Positions 1 to 12,789 of a stretch of DNA of 64,000 bases are shown piece after piece. The position numbers and the translations under genes are program-made. Origin of the DNA: Rhizoclosmatium globosum (taxonomy: Eukaryota; Chytridiomycota; Chytridiomycetes; Chytridiales; Chytriomycetaceae); assembly GCA_002104985.1 (NCBI GenBank), contig MCGO01000048.1:124001-188000 (forward strand), given 5' to 3'. Each line of letters begins with the position of its first letter. The first letter of the stretch is position 1. Under the pieces are notes generated by a model, which was given only the letters and a program-made list of their open reading frames with translations, had not been told where the DNA came from and ran no database searches.

Positions 1-325
1 TCATCACGGCTTCACCTGATCCAATGAGGAAAGGAATAGTCCCAACATCAATCCAATGTAGACAAGGACAAAAGAACGACGATCCTAGAGATGTGTTTAG
101 ATGACCAGAGAGGCTTTGTTAGGGACTCACCAGCTTCACCCGCACAAAGTCTCCCACATTGATTTCCTCGTCCGCAGCAGCAGCTCCACCGTCATCGACA
201 ATCTCAACCACTTCGCTCTTCACATGCACCAACTCAATCGCTGTTTCACCCGATTGGACGGCATTGGAACCATCCTTCCCTGCAATGTGGACATATGGAT
301 CTTTTCTTTGGATTTTTCGCCACAA
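1..325 (-). CDS. MFS transporter, N-terminal part (runs off the left edge)
   Basis: Two exons can be read. The first (about 132-325) encodes an acidic, Ala-rich cytoplasmic segment ending VGDFVRVKL, followed by a GTGAGT donor. The second, after an acceptor near 86, reads RSFVLVYIGLMLGLFLSSLD, then a possible donor GTGAAG near 16. The string GLMLGLFLSSLDQ is typical of the first membrane helix of drug:H+ antiporter family major facilitators, where it is followed by TIV. This is inference from one helix; the other helices lie outside the window. No in-frame ATG is visible in the first exon, so the true start must be in an upstream exon or was missed. The substrate cannot be told. Confidence 0.5.
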
Positions 326-496
326 GCCCTACGCCCTCTTTAACGAAATTGATGAGAAATCCAATATGTAATACTGTCCTTGGGAAATGATTGCCAATCT
401 TACGTGGTTGGAAATTGCTGAACAACGGAGGAAGAAGGCAAATCGTGGGTATTGACTTTATTTCGTCAATGATAAATAGAGCCCAAATTCCTTGCT

Positions 497-3400
497 TCAT
501 TCAGACGTAATATAATTTGTCAACAAATGGACTTGTGATGGAGACAATAGTCCACCCACTTTTCCCCAGAACTCACCACTTCCTCCTGCTCCCCCACCCT
601 CCATAGCTCGGAACACATCAACTAAACACATAATAGCACTTCGCCGAACATCAACTCTTGTTGATCCCATTTCCTTTTACCATCAATATTTTAGAACGTA
701 CTTGAGGGTAATATAAACCAACGAACCTTGGAACACAACATCATGACCCGATCCACATCCAAATCACTTGCAACTTCCGCAGCCATTCTCGCGACAGTTT
801 TCCCCAAATATTCAAACACGGTTGACAATGGATGTGGTTGGAAATCGTCTGCATCAGACGCCTCTTTCCAATCCACAAACGCTTGCCTTTCCAACACATC
901 ACACAGACTTTCCAAACAGAATCGAGGGTCTCTAATTTCCATGAATTTCATCAAAGCTGTGTCAGCTCCACCGGCAACCTTTGATCAAATCAGAAAACCA
1001 TCTGAAACATGTGGATGGCGTACCTGGAAACGAGCATCACTCCGTCCACTGACTAACTGCTCTACGACAATGATATCTTTAACACGATTACAGACATCAG
1101 ACCTCATGAATAATACACTCAGAATCAGAAATAGGGCTTCCTTCGTGTCATTACCCTTTCAATACCAGTCAATAACTTGAAACTAAATGAGAATAACAAA
1201 CCAAGTGGTCGTTGTCGATAACACTCAATACAGTGTCCATCAATGTAGCAGCACATTCAGAGTCAACAGCCCTCCCCGAGACTCCTCCATGAGGATTTGC
1301 CATACAGTACAAAGTCTCCAAAACGTTATTCGTATATTCACCGTTTTGAAAACGTGTCCACCATTTCAGAAATTCAGCGTTGGCGGTCGTTTTGGGGATT
1401 GCAAGTGCTGGTGAGGTTGGCTTTGTGTCGAGTTGGATGAGTGATGATTTAATCTCATTGGCAGGTGGAACACCGATCATTCCTCCAGGAAATGCAGACA
1501 TTTCAATGGCAGGATTGATTAAAAATGATTTAACTGCTTTTGGAGTGTCTTGATGCATTTGCGGCTGACATTCCTGTGATGGCGAGTTAACTTTACATGA
1601 CAGGCTGGTTTAATCTCACCTCAAAGTCATCCTGATCGTAAATATTCTCTTCCTTCATATTCTCAGATTTAGTCTCGTCCACTAAAAGACTCTCTTCCAC
1701 GAGACCTCCTTCAAATGTGATGTCCGCCAAATTCAACTGTGTATCCAAACCTTCGTCTCCACCATCGACGGCAAAATCACTCAAACTTGAGCTTGAGTCA
1801 TCAACAGATACAGGCATTACAGTTAGAGGTGACTTTACGACTGCGCGATCCGGTTCTAACTCTCCAGCAGCCTTCTGTAAGCTGATAACATCGTCCGCGT
1901 CTTCATCATCAGAAATTCCAAGCACTCCACGAACTTCAGCCGCCACATCCAAATCAACTGTTTCCAAAACACGTTTGAGCACAGTAGGACATACGCGCCA
2001 GAGCCACTTTAATATACCATAAACATCTTCACGACAAACTCGAGTAGTTGATTTCAATCCCAGCATTCTTGTTAACGTGATTAATAGGCCTCGAGATTGA
2101 GCGGTATCGTTGGCAATGTAATTCTCCAGCAAAAAGGAGTGATTGTTGAGCAAGGAGTGGAGCAAACTTGTGACAGCCGATGTAGCGCTAATGCTACTAT
2201 TTGTGGAAGTAGTTGTTGGTGAACGTCGTTGCTTCATAGCCGGGAATGCACGGGTGCTGTTAAAGCTGAGTGCTTGAGTGAGGAACAGGAACGCTTCCAA
2301 CGCGTCTGATTCAGTAATATAAGAATCAAGCAAAGTTTGACCGGTTGGTGAAAGTTGGAGATTTGGAATTGAGATTGTGTGGTCGCCAACAAGGATTGCT
2401 TTCAAAGTCTGAATTAGAGTCGCTGATGAAATCAATTCTTTCTCGATTAGTTGATCCAATGCAGGACAATTCAAAACAGTTTCAAGTATTTTTTGAGAAG
2501 GAGGACGCGTCAAGAGAGTTTCAAGAGTTTGCTGAACTTCTGGGGTGTTTTCAATGGCAACAGTTGAGAGAGTTATCAGAGCGTTTGACACTTTGGATTC
2601 CAGTTCAGAATTCAAATCATTCATCAGTTTCTGCGAACTTGAAGCAGTTGAAGCAGGTAGTGGAGACACAGCAGCTGCGTGTGGAGACGATGAAGTTATT
2701 TCAACTGGCGCCTTTCTGGGCGTCGCTTTTGAAGATGGCAAAGGAAGTACTCCATGATTGGTCTCAATCAATGCTGGCTTTGGTTGAGGGTTGGACGTAA
2801 CTGAGCTGGATTTCGTGACTTTCGGAGGCTGCCCTGGTTTCTTGGCAACGCTCTTCAAGACTGCCTTTCGAGTGGCAGGTTCCAATTCATTAAGCAGCGC
2901 TTCTCCACGTGCAGGCCAGTGCTCGTTATAGAGGTCAAAAAGCTGCCGGCTAGTTTCTCGTACTTCAGGAGACGCGTCCGATAATGCCTTTTTGAGGCAC
3001 GAAGCGACACATTCCAGTCCTCCAACGCGGGCAAACCACTCTCCACGTCCTTCTTCAATAACGATATGGGTCGTTGCAGCAAGAGTGAATTTGATTCCAT
3101 GTGAACGAACCTGAACTGCAAGTTAGAAGAGGTGTAGCAGGAATCTGACTTAAACCTGTGCATTCTTGTCACCTGCAGTTGTAATAAACGATTGGAGAGT
3201 TTTGATGTGAAATGGAGCGTGTTGGATGATTGCCATAGTTGCAGTAGCTCCAGCCGATGCAACCAGTTTCTTTGTAGCCCCTACAGCAAATCGTAAGTTT
3301 AGACCACTGCTAAAAAGATGCAGTAGTACCAGTTAGTTTCATCAGAGCCTTGACCATGTTGTCCAACTGAGGCTCGAGGGTTGAAGGAGCAACATGCGCA

Positions 3401-3809
3401 GCAATTGCAGCCACGCACGCACACGCTGTCATCACAAGCGTCGTTCGCAGCGATGCAGTCTACCAACCCAACCCAATCGAATCAGTCAATCTAATCAAGA
3501 TTCAAGCAAGGAAACAGTGAAACGCCGCACCGATTTGAGCACCGAATCCAAGACAATCTTCAGATTCAGTCCAACAACTTCGCCCGCGTCCGCCGAAGTT
3601 GAAAGCGCCTCAGTCAGTGCCGCCATGGCCCGGTCGCGACTCTGCCAATTGTCTTCGCTTTCGGATCCGGAAAAGAGACTGGGAAACTGCGACACAATCT
3701 CGCTCATTCTGTTTCGGACGTCGTTTTCTTTGAAACCACAAATCACAAACGCGTAAAACTGGTCAATAAGTGCTTCTTTTCGTGCAAAGCTGCCTTCTTC
3801 AGTTATCAA
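497..3809 (-). CDS. CLASP/Stu1-type TOG-domain microtubule-associated protein
   Basis: Multi-exon gene. The N-terminal exon contains an EDNWQSRDRAMAALTEAL segment, a TOG-like helix pair, followed after an intron by TASLRTTLVMTACACVAAIA and later by LSDASPEVRETSRQLFDLY and a W-P-A-R-G helix; these match the conserved CLASP N-terminal TOG array. The middle (about 1593-2885) is Ser/Thr-rich and then HEAT-like. The C-terminal exons give DVRRSAIMCLVDVFRAM and a final LSPSQVHLLTNYI, the usual end of CLASP proteins. CLASPs stabilise microtubule plus ends and rescue depolymerising microtubules at kinetochores and the cortex. The start is uncertain: the first exon opens at a TTG directly after a stop codon, so either a small upstream exon exists or an internal ATG is used. 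Stop at 497-499. Roughly 950-1000 codons. Confidence 0.8.
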
Positions 3810-4051
3810 TCATTGTAATGAGTGTCATAAGGGCAGACAAAGGTGCTTGTCCTCTTTGCTGTTTACTGAACTTGACAACATACAGTACAATAGAAGTGTA
3901 CAGCCTTCCTTCCCGTACGTTTCCAACGTTTCAACATTTTGTTGCACTGTGAAAAAGCCACTGAAAGGAGGCTGCTATCTGACAACCATTGACTGAATAA
4001 CCCAACCCTCAAACCTTTCATTCCAGGACCCTAGTCAAATCCATAAAAGGC

Positions 4052-4124
4052 TGCCCTCAGACGGGATTGAACCGTCGACCTTTTCCTTACGAGGGAAACG
4101 CTACTACCACTGAGCTATAAGGGC
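4052..4124 (-). tRNA. tRNA-Thr (CGU)
   Basis: 73 nt, no intron. The acceptor stem GCCCTTA pairs with TGAGGGC and the discriminator base is A. The anticodon stem TTTCC/GGAAA holds loop CTCGTAA, anticodon CGT. The T loop is TTCAATC with a GACGG/CCGTC stem. One of four near-identical copies in the window. Confidence 0.93.
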
Positions 4125-4314
4125 CTGATTGCTCGAAGTCGTTAAAATATACCTGACCACTTAATTAAACCCAGATGCGGCATTTTCCCGTCTAATTATC
4201 ATAACAATAAAAGGCTATTCAATTCATTTGACTGAGCCAGAGAATATGCCTTGTGAAATTGTTATTTCCTATCACAGCCATAGGATTGAAACTATTAATA
4301 TCTAGCAATAAACT

Positions 4315-5496
4315 CTATTTTGCAGCGAAGCTTATAAATTTTGGCCTTGAATTGACTGGATGAAATCCTGTAAAACACGTTTCACACCAAAAACAAGGAT
4401 TCGAGGGAGCCCTCTCATCGTCCATTGACATGAATCTAGTCATTGGCATATCACATAAATATGTTGAAAATGGAATACTGATTGTACTCACTTGGATTCA
4501 AACCGTCCGCATATATTGCATTTGGGAATCTTGGCTTCTTTTGACGAATAAATAGTCTTGGGATACGAGCCGACATTTGGATCATCCGCCGAATGCATTA
4601 GCCTTTGTCAAAGCTAGTGAGAATCGCGTAATAGAATGACGGACCATATAACATACCTCACATCTCTAACCATAAATACATGCTCGCAACTCCCTTGATG
4701 CACATACAAGTAGGGACAATTAACGCGAACCACCAAATCCAGCAACTTGGTCTCTTCCATTCTTCTTTGCTTAATCCAATGGCTTCCTCCAAAATGTTGA
4801 GCTCGTTCAGGTGAACCCTTGATCCAATCCACAATCACCCTACCTCACAAAACCAGCTTAAACTCCACACCTGTCACCAAATCAAAAATAAACTAAATAC
4901 CTTGCGTAATCTCGAGCCAACCGTTTCCTCATATCAGAATAAAACACACCGTCAATGAAGAAATACCCAGAATCATTCTTTGGCCCCTTTTTGATTCGAT
5001 CCCCCGGCATTCCACTAAACGTTGTATCGACACGATCAGAAAGACACGCAATCGCGTCACGGAGTGTTGTCAAGGGTTGTGAGCCGAGGACTTCGATTTC
5101 GCTCAGAATCTCTCGCGAATAGTCACCAGCCCGGAAAATAACAATATTGATTATTATTTCGAGAGGGTGTGATTCCGCGGGTTGAGGATCAGGACGAGTG
5201 CGTGGGCGTGGAAGTAGTGGAGGTATTTCAGAGGGACGAGGAAGTCGGGATTTGATGGGTTTCAAAGATTCCAAGTACTGTGAAGGATCGATTTGTTCGT
5301 CGAATTGACTCGATTGTTCAACTTCTGCTTGAGGCTGCGCAGTCTGTTTCAGAGAATCCAAAGCCCTTTTGGCATCGATAGCAGCTTCTCTAAACTGGTT
5401 CATATTGATTTCGTGTGATTGGATGCTCATTGAATGCATCCATTTGATGTACGAGCGAGTTGGTTGAGTGGGTTCTGCTTGCGTTTCTTCTTCCAT
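4315..5496 (-). CDS. snRNA-activating protein complex subunit 3 (SNAPC3/SNAP50)
   Basis: SNAPC3 is the DNA-contacting subunit of the SNAP complex, which binds the proximal sequence element of snRNA promoters and recruits RNA polymerase II or III. The family signature is clear: [20 protein letters not shown], then [36 protein letters not shown], a CNICGRF knuckle, and finally [17 protein letters not shown], the Cys-rich zinc-binding C-terminus. At least three introns are needed; the last (GTGAGT..CTAG) joins CGRFESK to the DDERAP exon. The ATG at 5494-5496 opens a Gln/Glu-rich N-terminus. Head-to-head with SmF, 40 bp between start codons. Confidence 0.9.
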
Positions 5497-5536
5497 TTTC
5501 TACTCATCCAAAAACACAACCAAACCACCTTCCAAA
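5497..5536. promoter_or_regulatory. Bidirectional intergenic region SNAPC3 / SmF (40 bp)
   Basis: This is the whole space between the ATG of SNAPC3 (minus) and the ATG of SmF (plus). It is rich in CAA and CCA on the plus strand, with CCACCTTCC just before the SmF start. Both core promoters or both 5' leaders must overlap here or reach into the neighbour's coding exon (inference). Confidence 0.5.
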
Positions 5537-6304
5537 ATGGACTTCCAGCCTGTCAACCCAAAACCTTTCCTCAACGGATTAACCGGAAAGCCTGTCATGA
5601 TTAAGCTTAAGTGGGGCCAAGAGTAAGTTGAACTTGCATCTGCCTAAACCAACGACGCTGTTGTCTTCGTCCCCGTTCCAATGAGACATTGATTCGAATT
5701 CTTACACATTCAGATACAAGGGCTTCATGACATCCGTCGACTCTTACATGAACATTCAGGTGTGTTTGTGCTTGCGCAGTTTCAACCTCCAACCAAACAA
5801 CGAACTTACGTTTGAAACCCCCCAGCTTGCCAACGCAGAAGAGTTTGTCGACGGAGCATCAACAGGAGTTTTGGGAGAAGTTCTCATCAGGTACATACTG
5901 GCTCTATACTCTGGATGAGCTGAAAAAGGAGATACTGTGCATCAATGCGACGCAATACCTTACGATACGGTTTACTGGCTTAAAGAAAGAAGGATAAGAA
6001 GTTAGAATGGAGTTATTTTGGAAGGGATTATTGGCGTTTTGGAATCGAAATCAAGTTGAATGCTTGATTCTAGTGGCTGCGAAGGACACAATCGAACATA
6101 ACTCCAAGGATTAATTGTTAAGTCGTCGATGATATGCGTGGATGTTTGTGAACTGCACGCGAATCACAATGGCTACGACCTCAAGTTATTCCACACCACT
6201 CGATCCGAATAACTGACTTATACAGTTTACTAACATTGTTTTATTCCAGATGTAACAACATCCTTTACGTTAGACAGCTGGATCAGGAGGACGAGGACAT
6301 GTGA
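5537..6304 (+). CDS. SNRPF: Small nuclear ribonucleoprotein SmF
   Basis: Four short exons: 5537-5622, 5714-5759, 5826-5890 and 6250-6304. Spliced, they give an 83-residue protein that begins [20 protein letters not shown] and carries the Sm1 motif ([20 protein letters not shown]) and the Sm2 end ([14 protein letters not shown]), closing with the acidic tail QLDQEDEDM. SmF is one of the seven Sm proteins that form the ring on spliceosomal U1, U2, U4 and U5 snRNAs. The length matches the family. The third intron, 359 nt, is much longer than its neighbours, and I see no RNA gene in it. Confidence 0.95.
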
Positions 6305-6489
6305 TGACTTGAAAGCAAAAACTTCTGACTTATTTGACATTGAAAACGGGCACCATGTCAATGTAATAAAACTGTTTATGGCATTCGTTGTTCCAAAAGC
6401 ATAAGAAAGACTCGCTCTCAACGAAAATCAGTTCCGTCCGACAACTCGTCATGGTTCTTCTTGAATAAGAATCCCACGTGAATTCGCAC

Positions 6490-7647
6490 TCACTCATAAC
6501 TCGACATGATATCGCTCTCATCGTAAGACGCGGCAGAGGCGGTAGACTGTCGTTCAACCCAGAAATTCTCGTTGTCAGTAGTCCGCGTCGCATCTTGAAA
6601 CCCACAAACCCAACTACTTTCAGAGCCCTGATCTTTCGCGGATATAACGGATTCTTGAATATTATTATCTCCGAATCCAGCAGCATCAAGACGGCGACGT
6701 TTCAAGCTCACGCGAGAATCTACATTTAGTTCTTTCTGTATATTCCGAGAAGAAGCCGAATCTTGACGGAAGGATGCGATGGGAGAGTATGAATGGGCTG
6801 ACTCATAGTCAAGTGGCGCGGCAGATGATGGTTTGCGTTTTCGCGACTGCATGAACTGAACAAGAGAAGCTTCCTCATTTGACGGCCTCATGGATAACGA
6901 CGGTGAATAAAGTAAAGTGTGAGATGTGATTGATGATGATATCGAGGAGTTGTTGTGTGATGGATGAAAGAAACGCGCGAGCGACTCTGTCACTTCATGA
7001 CTCGTCTCTGCAATACGCATCACTTCATCCAAATACAAGTTAATTTCTTGAACAAGTTGATGAGTAGTTGGAGGAGGATGAAAGAATGATTTGACGCGGG
7101 AAAGAAAGGAGGGTGGTTTGAGAAACTCTGGAAAGGGTGCTGTCTCAAGGAGGTGCGCGTTCAAAGAATGGAATTCGCGGAATTCAGAAGCTGAGTGCGC
7201 TGATATAGATTGGTTGCGGGCGTGCAAGAGGGTGACAAGGTTGAGAGTGGCGTGGACAGCTTTCATTTGAGGAAAGGAAAGATTGTGGTTCCCGATAATA
7301 AATGCCAACCGTCTTTTATTTCGAGGAATGGATGTTGCTAAAGACAGACGGGAGCTTGTTTGACGGTTCGTACATCCAGGCATCCTTATCCATTTCCTTG
7401 ACGACTGTATGTATGTGAGTACGAAATACAGATAAGCAATTTAAAGCACCTTTTCGTAACTGATCCATGACTTCGTTTGCCATTTCTTCCTTCAGTGCTA
7501 CGTTGCAGAGTGTTAGTACAGCATTAATCACCAGCACACGTAGGTACCCTTCTCCAGAGCAATAGAGCCAACACGTGCTTCCAACGACCGAGTATTACTA
7601 GGCAGGGCATCTGACTGGACAGCAAGCGGAGTGTGAGCCTGCATCAT
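6490..7647 (-). CDS. Conserved-looking protein of unknown function
   Basis: Not recognised. The ATG at 7645-7647 begins MMQAHTPLAVQSDALPSNTR. Removing three introns (a 50-nt one with a TACTAAC branch site, a GTGCTT..ACAG one, and GTACGA..AAAAG) gives a continuous frame: a helical charged segment (EEMANEVMDQLRKVVKEMDK), then DAWIRLAFIIGNHN and a long helical and Ser-rich tail ending SDIMSSYE. If the third intron is kept, the protein stops about 24 codons after the donor instead. Basic KRKR and KRRR clusters in the C-terminal third could be nuclear signals (inference). Its start codon lies 24 bp from the MIOS start codon. Confidence 0.6.
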
Positions 7648-7671
7648 TGACTTCTTGTTAAACAATAAAAG
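7648..7671. promoter_or_regulatory. Bidirectional intergenic region, unknown gene / MIOS (24 bp)
   Basis: The shortest head-to-head gap in the window. It contains TTAAACAATAAAAG just before the MIOS ATG. A conventional core promoter for each direction cannot fit between the two starts, so transcription must begin inside the opposite coding region or one start is misplaced (inference). Confidence 0.45.
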
Positions 7672-10600
7672 ATGCTCAAGTTTGCACCACCTTCAACATC
7701 GCAACAACAACCAAGTGAGACAGCATCCGGCCTTGTTCTCGCGGCATCCGAGTCCTCGTCGACACTCAACAAGTGGACATTCACGTCGTCTTCGTCGCAG
7801 GGCATCCGCGTGACGCCCTTGGTTCTTCTTCCTGAGGCATCGCCCGTGAAAGCCCTTGCCTGGACTTACTTCAACTCAAACTCAAACTTCGATTCTCCTT
7901 GTTTCGCATTCGGCGCTTCGACCGGCCGCGTTGCTTTTGCAAAGTACGAACACGATGCCCCACAAAAGGAGTCAACCTCAACTTCATCGCACTCGCTCGG
8001 AAACGGCTCAATCACCGTCATCAACGAATACAACGATAAACCTGCCCGTCCCTGTACCCTCCTCGCTTTCTCTCCGTCTTCGTCCCTGCTGCTCATTGGC
8101 CTCGGAAAGTACCGCGACTTGCCTACCTGTTATGTCTGGGACCCCGTCGCCGCTGCAACTCTCGCTAGCCTGGCTCCAAATGAAGCGCTGTTGTCTGCTG
8201 CCTGGCTTTCGGGATCAACAAACTCGTTCCTTGCGGGTATCACGTCCAGATGGGTTCGGATATACGATTTGAGGCGAACCTCTACCGCAACTGCTGCAAC
8301 TGAAGCTAATAATGCTGCCCAAGTTGTCATCGCTACAAGGTTCGTGTCTGAATACGCGTAACAGACCGAGTGAATTCAGTTTTCTGGGAATGATGCCATT
8401 CAGTCATTGATTTTTTAATAATCCTCTTAGGTTCGTGAATGGTCTCGCAACGGATCCTTTCGATTCTCGTCGGTTTGCTTCGTATGCTGAAGGGCCTAAT
8501 GGTGGAGTGGCCATTTGGGATATCCGAAAAACTGCTGTACCAGTTCTTTCGTTAGAAGCTGGTCTCAGTACAGGAATGCGTGGTGGTGTTGGGGGACTTG
8601 AATGGTGTCCGACGCGTCCGGGCTGTCTTGCCGCTTGTGGGAAAGATGCCAGCGGCACTGTTCTTGTATGGGATCTACGTGAAGGCTATGATGGAGATGG
8701 AGTTGTTCCAGGTACGTTTCCGTCGATCGAAACGGATGAATCATTGAGTGGAAAATCTGTGGCATGAATGTCCGCCATCTAATCCTTTTAATGTAGCAAC
8801 ACCCACCACAACTCCTGCAGTAATGGGATACGCAATCGGCCAAGAATCCTCCTACTCAATACCAACACCTCCACCAGCCGTCTCATCATTTCAATCTGCT
8901 TCCGCATTTCCCACCACCGATCCACCCCAAACAACCCGAACAATCCCAATCCTAGTCCAAGAACGCCGCCTCAAAGCCGCATCAACGTCTTCACTCTCCG
9001 CAGTCTCCATGGCGTGGGTCCCCTTCACCGCTTCACCGTCCACAAAACAAAAGGTCGCAGCCGATGTGTTGGTGACAATGAATCTCGAAGATGGGTCACT
9101 CAAAAGCAATAGTCTCATGAACGTTCCTGTCGCGTCGTGGGGTGCAAATGCGGGTAGTGGTGCTGGACATGGGATTGTTGCTGCGTTTGGGAGGGAATTG
9201 AAGTGGCGGGATGTTGGAGGCGGTGGGGACTGGGATGATGATATTGCCAGTGTTATCAAGAGACGGGCTGTGGATGGATATGCTTTAGATGTAAGTCTTT
9301 TTTGTTTTCTTGTGTTTGCATGTATTCAGCGACTCTATGAGTAGATCAAAACCAACATTTCGTTGCTACAACGCAAAATATACGCGGAATCATCTCAAGA
9401 CTTGATTGAAACCTGGTCCCTCCTGCGTGACGTAAAATCCCAGTCGCGTAACTATCTAATGGATGGAAAAGACTACTCCTTACTTGGGATTGCACAAATT
9501 GTGCATAATGCCACAGTTTCGAAACAGCGCGAATCAAGCAGCACACCCACAATATCAAATTACCCGTCAAAGTCCATACCAACCATTATCAGCTACTTTG
9601 ATTCATATTCTAGTGAATTTAGGACAATGGGATTACGTATGTGTGGACGGTTGTTTGAGACGGACGCGAGTTTGGAGTTGAAGTTGCAAAGTTTCGAACA
9701 GAGAGGGAATTTCGAACAAGCTGCTGGGTTTGCTCTCTTCTATTCTTCGAGTTTGGAACGTGCGCTACGGGCGTTGAATGCATCAAAAGGTTCGCGTATT
9801 TGATTGCTGTCAAAGAATCCATACTTATCAAATTGTCAGATGATAAGTTAAGACTGGTAGCTGCCGCTCTTGCTGGATACATGGCCGGAACACCTTCAGC
9901 GCAATGGGCATCCCTCTGTCAAACACTGAGCGCTGAATTGAAAGACCCATACCTCCGCTCTTTATTCGCACTCATGGCAAGTAACGGAGACTGGAACCAG
10001 GTCCTCGAGCTTCCAAATGGGTTACAGTTACACGACAAGATTGGAATCGCGCTTCGGTTCCTTCCTGACGCCGAACTTCGAGACTACCTTCGTGTATGCG
10101 CGCAGCAGCTTACTGATGAAGGGAATATTCGTGGGTTGTTGATTCTAGGTTTCATTACACCTGAGGGTGTGAATTTGTTGGAGCGATATGTTGATGTTAT
10201 GGGAGACTTTCAAAGCGCAGCTTTGATAAGTCTTGCGGCAAGAAGTGGAGGGGCTGGGGTAGTTGAAGGCAAAGTGTCGAATTGGTTTGAAAAGTAAGTC
10301 GTTTTATCCATACATCTCAAAATTGAGGATAACTCACATTTGCAACCAGTTATCGAAATATTCTGGATCAATGGCAACTCTTCCATGAACGCGCTCTCCT
10401 TGACATCTCCAAATCGAAGCTATACCGCCTCGCTTCAACACCAGCAACATCCGCAACAAGGTCGTCTCCACAACAACAGAGTTTTCAAAATGTTACACCA
10501 ACAATACAAGCCCAAATCCACATACGATGTAACTTCTGTAACGGAAATATATCACAATCAGCTCTTGCTCAAACCGCGTCGTCAGTCACACCCAAAAAAT

Positions 10601-10857
10601 CAGTCACTACAGCAGCAGGAACCGCACCAGCAACATCATGTCCACACTGCAAAAAAGCGCTACCACGATGCGCGCTTTGTCTAATGCACATGGGTGTTCC
10701 CGTTGAAGGTGCAACTGGCAGTGAGCTGCAAGGGTTTGAGGGCTGGTTCACATGGTGTCAAACGTGTCGACATGGGGGACACGCGAAACATGTTCAAGAA
10801 TGGTTTCGGGCTCATGACGGGTGTCCTGTTGCGGGATGCGATTGTTCGTGTTTATGA
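7672..10857 (+). CDS. MIOS/Sea4-like WD-repeat protein (GATOR2/SEACAT subunit)
   Basis: MIOS is a subunit of GATOR2 (SEACAT in yeast), which relays amino-acid sufficiency to TORC1 at the lysosome or vacuole. The N-terminal half holds degenerate WD repeats (WVRIYDLR, GGVAIWDIRK, GTVLVWDLRE), the middle is an alpha-solenoid (DDKLRLVAAALAGYMAGTP, DKIGIALRFL), and the C-terminus is the diagnostic zinc ribbon plus RING-like domain: CNFCNG, CPHCKKALPRCALCLMHMG, WFTWCQTCRHGGHAKHVQEW and a final CPVAGCDCSC. Several introns are required, for example 8340-8430, and others near 8712, 9290, 9790 and 10294. The ATG at 7672 starts the first extensive frame. About 950 residues, similar to the family. Confidence 0.9.
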
Positions 10858-11595
10858 TTTCATACTGAATTTTTAGTTGTTATTTGACTGTGGAAGGGAG
10901 TATATAATGTATATACATTTTTTTGAACAATCAACATTCGTGAACTGATATCAGTACATATGTGTGCGTAAACGTTACTTTAATATGCAGGAAAACGACA
11001 TTTATTACAGCAATAAGATAAAAGTATGAATCAAGTAAATTCCAATTTGAAGACATTTGGCTCTTCGATTCAATTTGAGGGTTTAACACTTAGGTTGTCA
11101 TAAAACTGTAGGTATATACCAAAATAATGAATCTCAGTTTTTAAACGCTGGTAGAGTGATTATTGCATGTTGAGTTTATCGCAATGGAATCAACGTGGAG
11201 TCAACGCCCTTATGATTTGATTTTTCCAGATTTTTTCCACTCAGTTCGATGCCATCAGTGGGAAGAATTCGGATGTACAAGGTTCAAAATGCATGTGTAA
11301 GCATATGGCTGGTTTGGGACGATATGCTCCTCTATCCCAGTTTCATAATCATGCACACTTGCAAGATGTCAGTTAACTCACTCAAAATGAATTAAGCAGG
11401 TTTATTTAAATAATCAAAATCCCATCTCTCTTTGACGCTCTTGAACTGTGAAAAATTAAAGATTTACTGCCGGCGTATTATCGTTGCTTTCCCTGTGTAG
11501 GGCAGGACCAAGTGTGCCATTCACTTTCCCACCGACCAGCCGCAAGTAATAGCGCCGACGAAACAATTCAAAGAGAAAAACCTCGATCTATCATG
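10858..11595. other. AT-rich intergenic stretch
   Basis: Holds the 3' end of MIOS and about 700 bp of AT-rich sequence. No reading frame, RNA gene or repeat that I can support. Confidence 0.4.
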
Positions 11596-12451
11596 CTAAA
11601 TGATTGTGCATGACAGATACGTCCACAGTTGTGTATGTAGTTTGGGGAGATTGGTGAAAGACGAAATGGCGGTGGTACACAACTGAGAAGTGAGGCCTAC
11701 CAACGTATGAGAAAGCTCAAGCGAGCTGTCAACAATTGGCGAAACAAGACAAAGAAGGTCCACCCCAATCTTTCGAGATGGAGACGCCAGAGACATCGCA
11801 ACATCAGTGGTAGGACTCGCGCCAATGTAGTCACAGTTCAAATGAACCATCACAAATAGCGGAACAGGTAAGGTCAAAAAAGAAAAGGAAGTGGCCCATA
11901 ACCGAATGGGTAACAGTGAAAAGAAAGAAGAATCCTTCCACAAAGCAAAAGTAAACACCAAATGCAGAAGTGGGAGGAAAACTAAGAAATCATAAACGGT
12001 CATGTTAATTCGACCACAGGGACACCGCGTTTTCAGGTCATAGCGAAACAGCGAGAAACAGAAGGAAGAGGTAGATAACAGAAACGAAACAGAGAGATGA
12101 GAAGAAATAAAAGGAATAGCGAGACGGCCAAGAGAACTGGAAGCTGTCAAACAAGGAATCCACATGACTGGTGTCAAAAAGACTGGAGACCAAATATTAA
12201 CAAACTAAAACTTCTGCATTGTATTAAAGTAAGTAGAGGATACCTAGATAGCTTAACGAAGAAACGCAGAACCACATAATGCCGTACTTTGTGAGCAGAA
12301 TTGTCAGCCCTGCGTTGATGAGGGGCGGTGTTAGCTACGGTCATACGTATAGTAAGACGAGAATATACTTACAAGCAAACATCCAGAGAGGCCCACTGTC
12401 ATAGAAGCGAAGCGCTGATGGTTTCGTGGAACTCCACAACCAGAAATAAAG
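11596..12451 (-). CDS. Putative multi-pass membrane protein (orphan, 5' end unresolved)
   Basis: Three exons join in frame: 12373-12451, 12244-12309 and 11596-12182, with introns of 63 nt (GTAAGT..CGCAG) and 61 nt (GTATCC..CCAG). The protein is strongly hydrophobic, with likely helices around WMFAWLTILLTKYGIMWFCV, LSYLVFLTPVMWIPCLTA, LSVSFLLSTSSFCFSLF, YDFLVFLPLLHLVFTFALW and LWATSFSFLTLPVPLFVMVH, then a polar tail of about 70 residues. I do not recognise the family. The first exon is preceded by a CTGACAG acceptor, and a further exon with the start codon should lie near 12480-12590, but no clean ATG frame was found. A receptor-like fold is possible but unsupported. Confidence 0.45.
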
Positions 12452-12789
12452 CTGTCAGAACATATTAGACGCGTCAAATCATCAGACCCAATACCTCTTC
12501 ACTTAGTCCTTCTCTTAGCTAGCTTGTGCAAGCGGAGGGAGGGTGCGTTGGATCGGCTGCATCACTTTTTGGGCTGTTGTATTTTTTCTGAATCTTCAAA
12601 CTTTCCAAGAATTTGGAAGAGAATATTTCCTCATCCACACAAATTCAGTTAACATTGAACTTTTGCTGACTTTGCAGAATTATAATATATTATGAATCAG
12701 TAGCACTTGTGAAAAGGTGACCCCTGGAATCTTAAGACTTCATAATTATTAAAAGTAAAATCAAAAATCAAATCAGATATCAAAATCAA
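12452..12789. other. Intergenic stretch, possible 5' exon of the membrane protein
   Basis: May contain the unresolved 5' exon of the membrane protein on the minus strand (a short frame starting ATGCAGCCG near 12560). Otherwise AT-rich with no supported feature. Confidence 0.3.

Noticed and set aside
5891..6249. Small nucleolar RNA in the long SmF intron
   Set aside because: No convincing C/D or H/ACA boxes with closing stem found by eye.
6330..6689. 119-codon minus-strand frame after the unknown gene
   Set aside because: Overlaps the SmF and unknown gene 3' ends with no domain; shadow frame.
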